Assembly: GCF_023935105.1 (NCBI RefSeq) | Contig: NZ_CP096040.1 | Span: 2,294,001 to 2,358,000, forward strand | DNA length: 64,000 nt | Source of the DNA: Caulobacter segnis | GTDB taxonomy: Bacteria; Pseudomonadota; Alphaproteobacteria; Caulobacterales; Caulobacteraceae | Direction of reading: 5' to 3' | Shown here: positions 34,697 to 43,797 of the stretch, piece after piece | How the letters are laid out: the number at the start of each line of letters is the position of its first letter | Position numbering within the stretch: position 1 is the stretch's first letter | The notes under the pieces: generated by a model | What the model was told of the DNA's origin: nothing | Databases searched by the model: none | Seen by the model: only the letters and a program-made list of their open reading frames with translations | Position numbers and translations under genes: made by a program

Positions 34697-36358
34697 ATGA
34701 AACCCATGCTCTCGACCCTTCGCGCACTGGGCGCGGCTTTGCTGGCGACGGCGTGCGCGGTGGGCGCGCGGGCCGAGCCGGCGCCGCCTCCGCCGCCGCC
34801 TGCGAGCCATCCCAACATCGTGTTCGTGCTGGTCGACGACCTGCGCTTCGACGCGATGGGCTTCCTGAACCCGGGCCTGAAGACGCCCAACATCGACTTC
34901 CTGGCCCGCAACGGCGTCTACTTCCCCAACGCGGTGGTGACCTCGTCGCTGTGCTCGCCCAGCCGCGCGACGATCCTGACCGGGATGACGGCGCGCAATC
35001 ATGGCGTCATCGACAACAACAATTCCTCGGAAGCGGGCCTGACCTTCTTTCCGAAATACCTGCAGGCGGCCGGCTACCAGACCGCCTTCGTCGGCAAGTG
35101 GCACATGGGCGACGCCAATGACGGGCCGCGACAGGGGTTCGACCGCTGGATCAGCTTCCTGGGCCAGGGCAACTATTTCCCGACCGACGGCCTGACCCCG
35201 CAGCAGGTGGCGGCCGGCCAGCGCAACATGCTCAATGTCGACGGCAAGGAGACGGCGCAGAAGGGCTACATCACCGACGAACTGACGGACTATTCCATGG
35301 ACTGGCTGGAGCACGGCCGCGACAAGTCCAAGCCGTTCTTCCTCTATCTGTCGCACAAGGCCGTGCACTCGGACGTCAAGGCCGCCGAGCGCTATGCCGA
35401 CCAGTACAAGGATCTCGACATCAAGCTGCCGACCAGCATGGCCGACACGCCCGAGAACAATCGCGGCAAGCCGATGTGGGTGCGCAACCAGCGCAACAGC
35501 TGGCATGGGGTGGACTTCTTCTACAACCAGGACCGGCCGCTGAAGGACTACATGCGCGAGTACTATCGCGGGCTCAGCGCCGTGGACGACAGCGTCGGAC
35601 GCATCCTCAAGTACCTGCGCGACAACCACCTGGAGGACAACACCATCGTGGTGTTCTTCAGCGACAACGGCTTCCAGTTCGGCGAGCACGGGCTGATCGA
35701 CAAGCGCGACGCCTACGAGGCCTCGATCCGGGTGCCGATGGTCGCCTATGCGCCGGGACGCTTCGCCAAGGGCGCGGTGATCGACAACCGGGTGCGCAAC
35801 CTCGACCTGGCCCCGACCTTCCTGGACGCCGCCGGCGCGCCGCGTCCGGCCCAGTTCGAGGGCCAGAGCGTGCTGCCCCTGGCCAGCGGCAAGGTCAAGC
35901 CACAGGACTGGAAGGAGCAGGACTTCGTCTACGAATACTACTGGGAATGGACCTTCCCCCAGACCCCGACGACCTTCGCCATCGAGCGGGGGCGGATGAA
36001 GTACATCCAGTACCACGGCGTCTGGGACCTGGATGAGCTGTACGACCTGGCCAAGGATCCGGACGAGATGACCAACCTCATCGACGATCCGGCCTATCTC
36101 CAGGCCAAGATCGAGCTGCGCAAGGCGCTGTATCAGCAACTGACCAACGCCAAGGGCCAGACGGTGGTGCCGTTCACCGAGCGCACCAGCCAGGGCCAGG
36201 TGTTCCGCAGCCTGGCCGGCGCCAAGGCCGCCGAGTTCCCCGAAACCTGGCTGCGGCCGGCCAACCCCGTCGACCGCTACAACGGACTGTTCCCGGACTC
36301 GCCCGCCAAGCTGGAGGCCCAGAAACAGGGCAAGCCTTATCGTCCCCAGCCGCACTAA
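34697..36358 (+). CDS. Sulfatase (N-acetylglucosamine-6-sulfatase-like), exported
   Basis: 553 residues. A signal peptide to about 26 ends CAVGARAEP and includes a Cys at 20 that might be a weak lipobox; a seven-proline run follows. Metal site NIVFVLVDDLRFDAMGF; formylglycine motif SLCSPSRATILTGMTARNHG with Cys86; AFVGKWHMGD; FFSDNGFQFGEHGL. Overall pattern fits S1_11-type (GlcNAc-6-sulfatase/choline-sulfatase-like) enzymes. GGAGA precedes the ATG. Last enzyme of the operon, followed by a LacI gene on the same strand. Cys type, so dependent on the FGE upstream. Confidence 0.89.
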   Translation: MKPMLSTLRALGAALLATACAVGARAEPAPPPPPPASHPNIVFVLVDDLRFDAMGFLNPGLKTPNIDFLARNGVYFPNAVVTSSLCSPSRATILTGMTARNHGVIDNNNSSEAGLTFFPKYLQAAGYQTAFVGKWHMGDANDGPRQGFDRWISFLGQGNYFPTDGLTPQQVAAGQRNMLNVDGKETAQKGYITDELTDYSMDWLEHGRDKSKPFFLYLSHKAVHSDVKAAERYADQYKDLDIKLPTSMADTPENNRGKPMWVRNQRNSWHGVDFFYNQDRPLKDYMREYYRGLSAVDDSVGRILKYLRDNHLEDNTIVVFFSDNGFQFGEHGLIDKRDAYEASIRVPMVAYAPGRFAKGAVIDNRVRNLDLAPTFLDAAGAPRPAQFEGQSVLPLASGKVKPQDWKEQDFVYEYYWEWTFPQTPTTFAIERGRMKYIQYHGVWDLDELYDLAKDPDEMTNLIDDPAYLQAKIELRKALYQQLTNAKGQTVVPFTERTSQGQVFRSLAGAKAAEFPETWLRPANPVDRYNGLFPDSPAKLEAQKQGKPYRPQPH

Positions 36359-36460
36359 GCGGGGCGCTCTGATCGCGTGTCACGACTTTTGCCGTGGACG
36401 CTGCAGAAGGTCTTCGCCGCGAGACACGCCGCCCTGCAAATCCTGCTAGAGGTTGGGTCG

Positions 36461-37498
36461 ATGACAAGGAACGACCAGAAGCGCGTGACGATCGTCGACA
36501 TCGCGCGCGAAGCGGGCGTCTCGATCAAGACGGTGTCGCGGGTCCTCAATCGCGAGGAGGGGGCCAGCGCCGAGGTCCGCTCCCGTGTCGAGACCGTCAT
36601 CGAGAAGATGGGCTACCGCCCCAATGCTTCGGCCCGCAGTCTGTCCAGCCGCCGAAGCTATCTGATCGGCGTGATCTTCCAGCGCCTGGGCGGCTATCAC
36701 TATGTCGGCGAGGTGCAGACCGGCGCGCTGCGGGCGACGCGGCGTGGCGGCTACCAACTCGTGGTTGAACAGGTGGAAACGCCGGACGGCGTGTTCGACG
36801 CCGAGGCCGTTACTGCCATCCTCCGCAACACCACCTTCGACGGCCTGGTGCTGACGCCGCCGCTCTGCGACGATCCGCGGATCCTGGAGGCGGTCGAGGC
36901 GGCGGACTTGGCCTATGTCCGCATGGCCCCCAACGCCGATCTGGATCGCGCGCCCTATGTCTGGATGGACGACGAAGGCGCGGCGCGCGAACAGACCCTG
37001 TCTCTGTGGGAAATGGGCCACCGACGGATCGCCTTCGTCGCCGGGCCGGAGGATCATCGCGCCGCCATCCAGCGGCGCCAAGGCTACCTGAGGGCGATGG
37101 CTGAGCGCGGCGTGGCGGTTCCCGACGCCTGGATCGCGTCGGGCGACTTCTTTGGCATGTCCGGCTTCAAGGCCGGCGACGCGCTGCTGTCTCTGCCGGA
37201 GCCGCCAACGGCGATCTTCGCGGGGAATGACGAGATGGCCATCGGCGTGCTCGCGGCGGCGGCGAAACACGGCGTGCCGGTTCCAGATCGACTTTCGGTC
37301 GTGGGCTTTGACAATGCTCCGAACGGCGCATCGGCCTGGCCGCCCCTGACCACGGTTCACCAGCCTATCGCCGAGATGGCCGAGGCGGCGGTGGACCTCT
37401 TGATCAAGCGCTTTGGCGACGCGCGATTCCGTGAACAGGAACATTCACGCAAGCTGGACTACCGGCTGGTGGTGCGGGATTCCGTGAGCCCAGTGTGA
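36461..37498 (+). CDS. LacI-family regulator
   Basis: 345 residues. HTH at about 9-60 (VTIVDIAREAGVSIKTVSRVLNRE, with hinge NASARSLSS), then a sugar-binding-type effector domain (IFAGNDEMAIGV, VVGFDNAPNG, PPLTTVHQPIAEM). ATG 36461 is preferred over 36377 because the HTH starts directly after it. It lies 102 bases after the last sulfatase on the same strand and is convergent with the TonB receptor at 37655. It differs clearly from the LacI protein at 25555-26622, so the operon is flanked by two distinct repressors. Effector unknown. Confidence 0.88.
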   Translation: MTRNDQKRVTIVDIAREAGVSIKTVSRVLNREEGASAEVRSRVETVIEKMGYRPNASARSLSSRRSYLIGVIFQRLGGYHYVGEVQTGALRATRRGGYQLVVEQVETPDGVFDAEAVTAILRNTTFDGLVLTPPLCDDPRILEAVEAADLAYVRMAPNADLDRAPYVWMDDEGAAREQTLSLWEMGHRRIAFVAGPEDHRAAIQRRQGYLRAMAERGVAVPDAWIASGDFFGMSGFKAGDALLSLPEPPTAIFAGNDEMAIGVLAAAAKHGVPVPDRLSVVGFDNAPNGASAWPPLTTVHQPIAEMAEAAVDLLIKRFGDARFREQEHSRKLDYRLVVRDSVSPV

Positions 37499-37553
37499 CG
37501 CCGCATAGCCGATATCTGGGCAACCATGGGGAATTAAAAGGTCGTGAGGGAGG

Positions 37554-37578
37554 GGCGCTGGCGGGAACCGCCAGCGCC
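37554..37578. terminator. Bidirectional terminator hairpin
   Basis: An 11-bp perfect stem (GGCGCTGGCGG with CCGCCAGCGCC) has a three-base loop, between the convergent lacI and receptor genes. No T-tract on either side. Confidence 0.7.
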
Positions 37579-37654
37579 TGGACGGCCTGTCATCTCCGAT
37601 CCGAAGGACTGATCGGATGGATCGAGCACGACAGTCGGCGGAGGGCGCCCCAGC

Positions 37655-39946
37655 CTAGAACCGGCGGCTCAGGCTGAGGCCCCATTCACGGGGGCGTCCG
37701 AAGCTGGCTTCCTTCAGCCCGAAGCCGCTGGAGGCGTTGCCCGACACCATGTAGCGCTCGTTCGACAGGTTCGTACCGAACAACGCCGCTTGCCACGTCT
37801 GGTTCGGCGAGGCGTAGGCCAGCCGGGCGCCGAACAGGTCGTAGGCGGGTTGGGTCAGGTCGGGATCATTGGCGACGTCGTTGTAGACGGTGCTGTAGTG
37901 CGTCCAATCGGCCCGAGCGGTCAGGCGGCCTCCGCCCGGCAGGTCATGGCCGTATTCGACGCCGCCGTTCAGCGTCCATTTCGGAGCCTTGACGAAGTGG
38001 GTGGCCAGCGTGATCGGCAACACCTGTCCGGCGGCCAGGCCCGCGCCGACCTCGGTGTATTTGGCGTCCATGTAGCCACCGCCGAAATTGAAGCTCCAGC
38101 TGGCGGTCGGTCGGGCTTGAAGCTCGACCTCGACCCCCTTGACCTTGCCCGCCGCGGCGTTGGCCACGAAGTTGCGCGGGGTCTGGTTCACCGTGACCTG
38201 GATGTCCTGATAGTCGCTGTAGTAGCCGGCGACGTTGAGGATCAGGCGACGGTTCAGCCAGGCGGTCTTGGCGCCGGCTTCATAGGTGAGCAGCGTTTCG
38301 GGCTGGTATTCGGTGACCTCGCTGGCGTCGTTCAGCGGACGAGCGTTGAAGCCGCCGCTCTTGAAGCCCTTTCCGACCGAGCCATAGAGCAGGACGTCTG
38401 GCGTGGCCTTGAATTCCAGGCCGACCTTGGGCGTGAACGAGTTCCACGACCCGCCCGGGCTGACCTGGGCGATGACGCCGCCGTCACGGATGCGGCGATG
38501 ATCGAGCACGTAGTCCTTCTCGTCGCGATTGTAGCGGGCCCCGAGCGTGGCGCTGAGCCGGTCGGTCAGGGTCAGGCTGCCTTGAGCGAACAGGGCGTAG
38601 GTGGTGCTGGTCACCTTGGTGTAGACCGCCGCCGAGGGGCTGTAGGGCGGCGGCGAGGCGCCCGGCGCCAGGCCCAGCGCCAGTTTGGCGTAGCCGGAGT
38701 CGGTCCCGCGCTCGCGGAACACATAGGCGCCGGTCACCCAGGTCAGGCGGTCATCGAACGACAGGCCGCTGAACTGGAATTCCTGACTGTATTGGGCCTG
38801 GACGTCGTGGTTGAAGGTCTCGCGGAAGGTGAAGGGCGTGTTGTCCCCATCGCGGGCGAAGGTCGCCTTGAGGCCACGCATGGCGCTGATGCTCTTGAAG
38901 GTGATCCCGCCGAGGTCCCAGGAGACGGTCGCCGAACCGCCCCACAGATCCAGATCGTTGATGTTGGGACCCGTGCCATAGGTCGTGAAGGGGCTGTCCG
39001 TCAGGAACGAGGTGTTCAGCGACTTGGCCCCGTTCGGAGCGGTGATCCCCAGGCCTGGGGCGACATAGGTGTTGAAGTTGCCCATGAAGGGGCCGATCGC
39101 GAAACCCGGAACGGCGCCGATGACCAGCAGCTTCTGCGGCGCCGAATGCTCCCGCGCTCGGGTGTAGTCGGCCGACAGGCTGACAGTGACCTTGTCGGAC
39201 GGTTCCCACAGCAGTTGCGCGCGCGCCGCCGTGGCGTTTCGGTCGCCCAGATCATCGCCGGTGAGCAGGCGCTTGCCGTAGCCGTCACGCGTCAGGCGCG
39301 CCGCCGACAATCGCGCCGAGACCTTCTCGCCAAGCGGGATGTCGACATGCCCTTTGACGTCCAGTCGGTCATAGCTGCCGGTGACGCCCTCGATCTGGCC
39401 GCCGAACGTGTTCTTGGGCTGGTCGGTGGTGATCAACACTGCGCCGCCGATGGTGTTCTTGCCGAACAGCGTGCCCTGCGGTCCGCGCAGCACCTCGATG
39501 CGGCTGACGTCGAAGGCGTCCAGCGTGCCGCCGATCGAGCGGGCGTAATAGACGCCGTCGACATAGACGCCCACGCCGGGGTCGCTGAAGATGGCGAAGT
39601 CGTTCTGGCCCACGCCGCGGATGAAAACCGTGGCGTTGTAATTGCCGCCGCTCAGCGCCGCCGCGCCATCGAAGCGGATGCTGGGAGCGAACTTGGCGAT
39701 CTGGTCGACACTGTCGACACCTCGGCTCTGCAGCGCCTCGCCCGCGAGGGCTGTGACGGCGACGGGCGTGTCTTGCAGACGCTCCTCGCGGCGACGCGCG
39801 GTGACGACCACCTCTTCGATCTGCACGGTCGGCGCTTCGGCCTGTCGCGCGGCGGCGGGCGAGGCGATGACCTGCGCGCCCGTGGCGGCGCAGATCAGCA
39901 GTCCCCCAGCGCGCAGGCGCCTGGAGATATTCCCATTCCTGGGCAT
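37655..39946 (-). CDS. TonB-dependent receptor
   Basis: 763-residue outer-membrane transporter. Signal peptide to about 33 (ASPAAARQ), TonB-box-like IEEVVVTARRREERLQDTPV, plug with FIRGVGQND and SRIEVLRGPQGTLFGKNTIGG, barrel ending LSLSRRF. ATG 39946 follows the strong Shine-Dalgarno AGGAGGAAA and is preferred over the in-frame codon at 40015. It is divergent from a MarR regulator and has no catabolic partner downstream. MarR control suggests a phenolic ligand (inference). Confidence 0.92.
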   Translation of the reverse strand: MPRNGNISRRLRAGGLLICAATGAQVIASPAAARQAEAPTVQIEEVVVTARRREERLQDTPVAVTALAGEALQSRGVDSVDQIAKFAPSIRFDGAAALSGGNYNATVFIRGVGQNDFAIFSDPGVGVYVDGVYYARSIGGTLDAFDVSRIEVLRGPQGTLFGKNTIGGAVLITTDQPKNTFGGQIEGVTGSYDRLDVKGHVDIPLGEKVSARLSAARLTRDGYGKRLLTGDDLGDRNATAARAQLLWEPSDKVTVSLSADYTRAREHSAPQKLLVIGAVPGFAIGPFMGNFNTYVAPGLGITAPNGAKSLNTSFLTDSPFTTYGTGPNINDLDLWGGSATVSWDLGGITFKSISAMRGLKATFARDGDNTPFTFRETFNHDVQAQYSQEFQFSGLSFDDRLTWVTGAYVFRERGTDSGYAKLALGLAPGASPPPYSPSAAVYTKVTSTTYALFAQGSLTLTDRLSATLGARYNRDEKDYVLDHRRIRDGGVIAQVSPGGSWNSFTPKVGLEFKATPDVLLYGSVGKGFKSGGFNARPLNDASEVTEYQPETLLTYEAGAKTAWLNRRLILNVAGYYSDYQDIQVTVNQTPRNFVANAAAGKVKGVEVELQARPTASWSFNFGGGYMDAKYTEVGAGLAAGQVLPITLATHFVKAPKWTLNGGVEYGHDLPGGGRLTARADWTHYSTVYNDVANDPDLTQPAYDLFGARLAYASPNQTWQAALFGTNLSNERYMVSGNASSGFGLKEASFGRPREWGLSLSRRF

Positions 39947-40064
39947 CTGTTTCCTCCTGGTACGTCGATGTTTTTTGGTTCGACGAACCCCCGAGCGTCC
40001 GCCGTCAACGCGCACTTTGTTATGAGTACTAACTATTATGGAACATGATTGTATGCTGGGATCA

Positions 40065-40074
40065 ATTGGCCAAT
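40065..40074. promoter_or_regulatory. Candidate MarR operator ATTGGCCAAT
   Basis: Perfect 10-base palindrome in the 239-base region (39947-40185) between the receptor and the MarR gene. It is of the size MarR dimers bind. The rest of that region shows no RNA gene or further strong repeat. Confidence 0.4.
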
Positions 40075-40185
40075 GTCGGCGAGCGAGACTTTCGACGAAC
40101 GCTGTTGCGCGAACGCCGCTGGGTGACCACGGCGCGAATCCGCCCGTTGTGATAGGAAGGCCGGAGTGGCGGGAAAGAAGCAGGA

Positions 40186-40650
40186 ATGATCGACGCGGGT
40201 GAGCGTGTGGCGCCGACCGGCGAGGGCGTATCGCTGGGGGGACTGGAAACCACGGTTGGATTTCTGCTCCGCCTGGCGCAGGTCGCGGTCTTCAAGGATC
40301 TTCTGGCGGCCCTGAAACCTTTCGATCTGCGTGTTACCGATCTGTCGGTGTTGCTGGTGATCGAAGCCACGCCGGGCCTGCATCAGCGCGCCATCGGCGA
40401 TGTGCTGCGGATCCAGCGTCCCAATCTGGTGACCATCATCGACCAGCTGGAAGCTCGCAGGCTGGTGCGGCGGGGACCTGTCGCGGATGACCGCCGCGCC
40501 TACGCCCTTCGCTTGACGTCGGAAGGCGAGGCGCTGTTGCGCGAGGCCAAGGTCGCGCACGCCGAACATGGCCGTAAGGTCCTAGACGCCCTCGGCGACC
40601 TCGAGCCCGAGCGGATGCTGGCCGCTCTGGAGCGTATCGCCGCCCTCTGA
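40186..40650 (+). CDS. MarR-family regulator
   Basis: 154 residues. Winged helix with FDLRVTDLSVLLVIEATPGLHQ, the recognition-helix region IQRPNLVTIIDQLEARRLVRR and the wing PVADDRRAYALRLTSEG, flanked by dimerisation helices. MarR proteins usually respond to phenolic compounds. It is divergent from the TonB receptor at 37655, and a perfect palindrome lies in the shared promoter, so it probably regulates that receptor and itself. It is convergent with the carboxylesterase gene. Confidence 0.87.
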   Translation: MIDAGERVAPTGEGVSLGGLETTVGFLLRLAQVAVFKDLLAALKPFDLRVTDLSVLLVIEATPGLHQRAIGDVLRIQRPNLVTIIDQLEARRLVRRGPVADDRRAYALRLTSEGEALLREAKVAHAEHGRKVLDALGDLEPERMLAALERIAAL

Positions 40651-40712
40651 AGGCGATGTCGCCCTGTCAGTCCTCTGGCTTAGAGGCTCGCTCCGTCGGC
40701 AAGAATTGCTCT

Positions 40713-42377
40713 TCATCGCGGCGACGCGCACTCCGGCGCTTGTGGCGGGAGCACGGGCGCCATCCCGCCGGTGCGCCAGTTCCAGGACTGGATCCCGGAG
40801 GCTCGGCGTCGACACATCACCCGCTCGTGCAGGGCGTACATGCCCGGCATGAAATCCGTCGACGCCTTTGGACGGTCGGCGAAGGTCATGAAGGCGCTGT
40901 CGGCGCCGAAAGCGCTCCAGGCGGGACCGCGCTCGGACGTCGGCTTTCCGCTTCGCGCGAAGCTGGTCCAATAGTCGAGCATCGCGTCGGAGAGGTGGCG
41001 CTCAGCGGCCGTGTCGGGGATCGCCGGCCAGGCTGGCGGGGTTTCGGTGATTGTCCCGAAGACAAAGGGCACCTCGCTGGCGTGAAAGCCAGTCAGGCCG
41101 GCCGCGTCGGCGCTCGGATAGCTGTGGCTGAAATAGTAGAGGAACGCGGGCTGGCCGAGGGACGCCTGCTTGCGCACCAGGCGCTCGGACGTCCAACCGA
41201 AGACGGCGTCGCGCGTGCTGTCCAGTCCCCTCTGGGCGAGATCACCGCTGGCGGGATAGAGCCGCAGATAGTCGTCGGCCAGATCGCGATAACGTTCCTT
41301 GATCTCATCGGCATAGGCCGCCGGGCTCGCCGGGATAGGCGGGGCCAGGAAACGGAGCGTGCGGATCTCGCCGCTGTTGAAGCCGGCCATCAGCGGCACG
41401 GTAGCCTGCTCGCCGTGGTCGAACGTGTCGACGAGCTGGCGTTTGAGGACCTTCCCGTCGACCGTGCCGTTCGGGGCATAGCCGGCCGTCGCGGAGGCAT
41501 CGACCAGTCGCTGGGCGTCCATGGCTCGCAGCGCCGCGACGTCAGGCGCCTTCAATTGGGCCGTGAGCCAGAGGCCGATGGCCTCGGCCGAGAATTCCTC
41601 GCCTTGCTTGGCGCGCAACTCGGGCATGGTGAAGAGATAGCCGCTCTCCACGATCGCCTTGTCGAAGGCGCCGCGCGCCTTGGGCGAGGCAAGCAGGAGT
41701 TCGGTGCTGAGCGCGCCGGCCGACTCGCCGAAAATCGTGATGTTACCGGGATCGCCCCCGAAGGCGGCGACGTTGTCGCGCACCCAGCGCAGCGCCTGGA
41801 TCTGATCGAGCAGTCCATAGTTGCCGGAGGTGTCGTCGCTCGATTCCTTGCTGAGTTCCGGATGGGCCAGGTAGCCGAGCACGCCCAGGCGATAGTTGAT
41901 CGAGACTAGGACGACCCCGCGCTTGGCGAACGCCGCGCCGTCGTACATCTTCGAATGGCCCGATCCCCAGATCAGGGTCCCGCCGTGGATCCAGACCATC
42001 ACCGGAGCCTTGCGCGCGTTGACGGGGGCGGTGACGTCGAGCGTCAAGCAGTCCTCCGACATCGGCGTCTTGCCGCGATCATAGGGGCCGGCCGCCATGG
42101 GCGGCTGCATGCAGGCCACGCCCATCGCCTGCGCCGTGCGAACGCCCGTCCAGCGGGGCATCGGCGCCGGCGGACGCCAGCGACGCTCGCCGAGTGGCGG
42201 CAGCGCGTAGGGGATCGCCCGGAACACCTCGGCGCCGCCCTCGCGCAGGCCCATCACCGAACCGGCGGGCGCATTAACGACAGGCGTGTCAGCTGGCGCA
42301 GCGAAAGCCGGAACCGCGGCGCAGGCCATGACAGACGCGGCCAAGGCGGTGGCCAGCAGGCGCGGGAGACCTTTCAT
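40713..42377 (-). CDS. Type B carboxylesterase, exported
   Basis: 554 residues of the carboxylesterase/cholinesterase family (PF00135). Signal peptide 1-26 (AVPAFAAP). FRAIPYALPP; SEDCLTLDVTAP; oxyanion segment VMVWIHGG; nucleophile Ser in ITIFGESAGALS; acid in GFNSGEIRTL; His in TGFHASEVPFVFG. It hydrolyses a carboxylic ester in the periplasm. ATG overlaps the stop of the MFS gene by four bases, and the TonB receptor leads the same operon. A receptor, ester hydrolase and carrier together suggest use of an imported ester, perhaps aromatic. The exact substrate is unknown. Confidence 0.88.
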   Translation of the reverse strand: MKGLPRLLATALAASVMACAAVPAFAAPADTPVVNAPAGSVMGLREGGAEVFRAIPYALPPLGERRWRPPAPMPRWTGVRTAQAMGVACMQPPMAAGPYDRGKTPMSEDCLTLDVTAPVNARKAPVMVWIHGGTLIWGSGHSKMYDGAAFAKRGVVLVSINYRLGVLGYLAHPELSKESSDDTSGNYGLLDQIQALRWVRDNVAAFGGDPGNITIFGESAGALSTELLLASPKARGAFDKAIVESGYLFTMPELRAKQGEEFSAEAIGLWLTAQLKAPDVAALRAMDAQRLVDASATAGYAPNGTVDGKVLKRQLVDTFDHGEQATVPLMAGFNSGEIRTLRFLAPPIPASPAAYADEIKERYRDLADDYLRLYPASGDLAQRGLDSTRDAVFGWTSERLVRKQASLGQPAFLYYFSHSYPSADAAGLTGFHASEVPFVFGTITETPPAWPAIPDTAAERHLSDAMLDYWTSFARSGKPTSERGPAWSAFGADSAFMTFADRPKASTDFMPGMYALHERVMCRRRASGIQSWNWRTGGMAPVLPPQAPECASPR

Positions 42378-43699
42378 GACGGGCTTCCTTCCAGGGCGCG
42401 CTCCTTGCGGCGGATCAGGCGCGCGAGGATCAGGAATAGCGCCGCGCCGATCAGGTACATCGGCGCGAGCGCGAAATAGGCGGCTTGCAGGGCATGTCCG
42501 CCGTGGGTGGGGCGGAAATGGTCGCTGAGCATGCCGACATAGGTCGGACCGAGCCCGAGACCGATCAGGTTCATCACCAGCAGTAGCAGGGCGCCGGAGA
42601 TCACGCGCCGTTCGGGCGCGACTTCGCCCTGCACGAAGGTGACGGTCGCCGACAGGAAGAACGAGTTCAGGAACATGGGAACCAGCAGGAAGAGCAGGGA
42701 TAGCTGCCAGGTCGGCGCCCATGCGAAACCGAGGAAGAAGGGGAGGGCCAGCATCAGAGAGGCGGCGGGGATGGTCGCATAGGCCGCTTTGCCGCGCGTG
42801 GCGAAGCGATCGACAATCCGCCCGGAGGCGTAGATGCCGGCGCCCATGCCCACGCCCACGACCAGGGCGTACCAGATGGCGACGTCGGCCAGATGCATGC
42901 CCTTCTCGCGCATCAGGAACAGCGTGGCGAAGTTGAGCACGCCGTAGGTGATGAAGTTGCCGGCCCCGCTGGCCAGCGACGCCATGGCCAGCAGCGGATT
43001 GCCGAAGAACTGCGCGATGGTCGTGAAGAGGCCGGCCGCCGGCCCATCGCCGCGAGTTGATGGGACGGCCTCGTCCATTTGCCCGCGCCGTGGTTCTCGC
43101 ACGATCAGATAGACCGCCAGGGCCGTGACCACGCCAACCGCGCCGATCACATAGAACGGGATGCGCCAGCTGAAGCTCGAGGCTAGCGATGCGCCGAAGG
43201 CGACGCCCAGCGCCGAACCCAGCGGTGGGCCGAGGTTGAAGATCGCCATGGCCGTGGTCCGCCGCTCGCGCGGGAAGGAGTCGGAGATGATGGCGTACGA
43301 CGGCGGCACGCCGCCGGCTTCGCCGACCCCGACCAACATGCGAGCCACGACGAGTTGCCCATAGCCGCCGACCATGCCGCAGGCGGCGGTGGCGGCGCTC
43401 CACAGCGCGCAGGCCAGCGACAGCACCTTCACCCGGCTGGTGCGATCGGCCAGCCAGCCGACGGGGATGGCGATGAAGCAGTAGAACAGGGCGAAATAGA
43501 AGCCGGTGATCATGCCCAGTTGGCCGTCGGTGATCTTCAGGCTGTCCTGGATCGGCTTGGCCAGGATCGAGATCAGCTGACGGTCGAGAAAGTTGAGCAC
43601 ATAGACGAAGCACAGCATCGCCAGCGTGACCCGCGCGCCGGCGGTGGAAGGGGCGGACTGTCTCGATCCCTTGGGGGCTGCGTCCATGTCGAAGCTCAT
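42374..43699 (-). CDS. MFS transporter (spinster-like)
   Basis: 441 residues with 12 predicted helices. Helix 1 region FVYVLNFLDRQLISILAKPIQDSL; MFS motif IPVGWLADRTSRVKV; GVGEAGGVPPSYAIISDSFPRERRTTAMA marks the same subgroup as the carrier at 19619. The ATG at 43699 lies directly after GGAGAG; an in-frame ATG at 43687 has better spacing and could be used. It sits between a receptor and a carboxylesterase and overlaps the latter by four bases, so it probably moves the acid or alcohol released by the esterase. Confidence 0.87.
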   Translation of the reverse strand: MSFDMDAAPKGSRQSAPSTAGARVTLAMLCFVYVLNFLDRQLISILAKPIQDSLKITDGQLGMITGFYFALFYCFIAIPVGWLADRTSRVKVLSLACALWSAATAACGMVGGYGQLVVARMLVGVGEAGGVPPSYAIISDSFPRERRTTAMAIFNLGPPLGSALGVAFGASLASSFSWRIPFYVIGAVGVVTALAVYLIVREPRRGQMDEAVPSTRGDGPAAGLFTTIAQFFGNPLLAMASLASGAGNFITYGVLNFATLFLMREKGMHLADVAIWYALVVGVGMGAGIYASGRIVDRFATRGKAAYATIPAASLMLALPFFLGFAWAPTWQLSLLFLLVPMFLNSFFLSATVTFVQGEVAPERRVISGALLLLVMNLIGLGLGPTYVGMLSDHFRPTHGGHALQAAYFALAPMYLIGAALFLILARLIRRKERALEGSPS

Positions 43700-43740
43700 C
43701 TCTCCAGGATGTCGTTCGCCCGTCTCGGGCGCGGACGGTG

Positions 43741-43777
43741 GTCGCCCGCCGCCTGGGAAGGCGCGGCGGCGGGCGAC
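43741..43777 (-). terminator. Intercistronic hairpin after receptor
   Basis: A 13-bp perfect stem (43741-43753 with 43765-43777) has an 11-base loop, between the receptor stop and the MFS start, without a T-tract. Probably an expression step-down or 3'-stabilising element. Confidence 0.65.
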
Positions 43778-43797
43778 GTCGCGGCGACGGCGCGCGA

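Noticed and set aside
40713..43613. A 966-codon frame suggesting a fusion of a transporter-region protein with the carboxylesterase
   Set aside because: Only the part from 42377 encodes protein-like sequence with a signal peptide; the upstream part is the wrong frame of the MFS gene.
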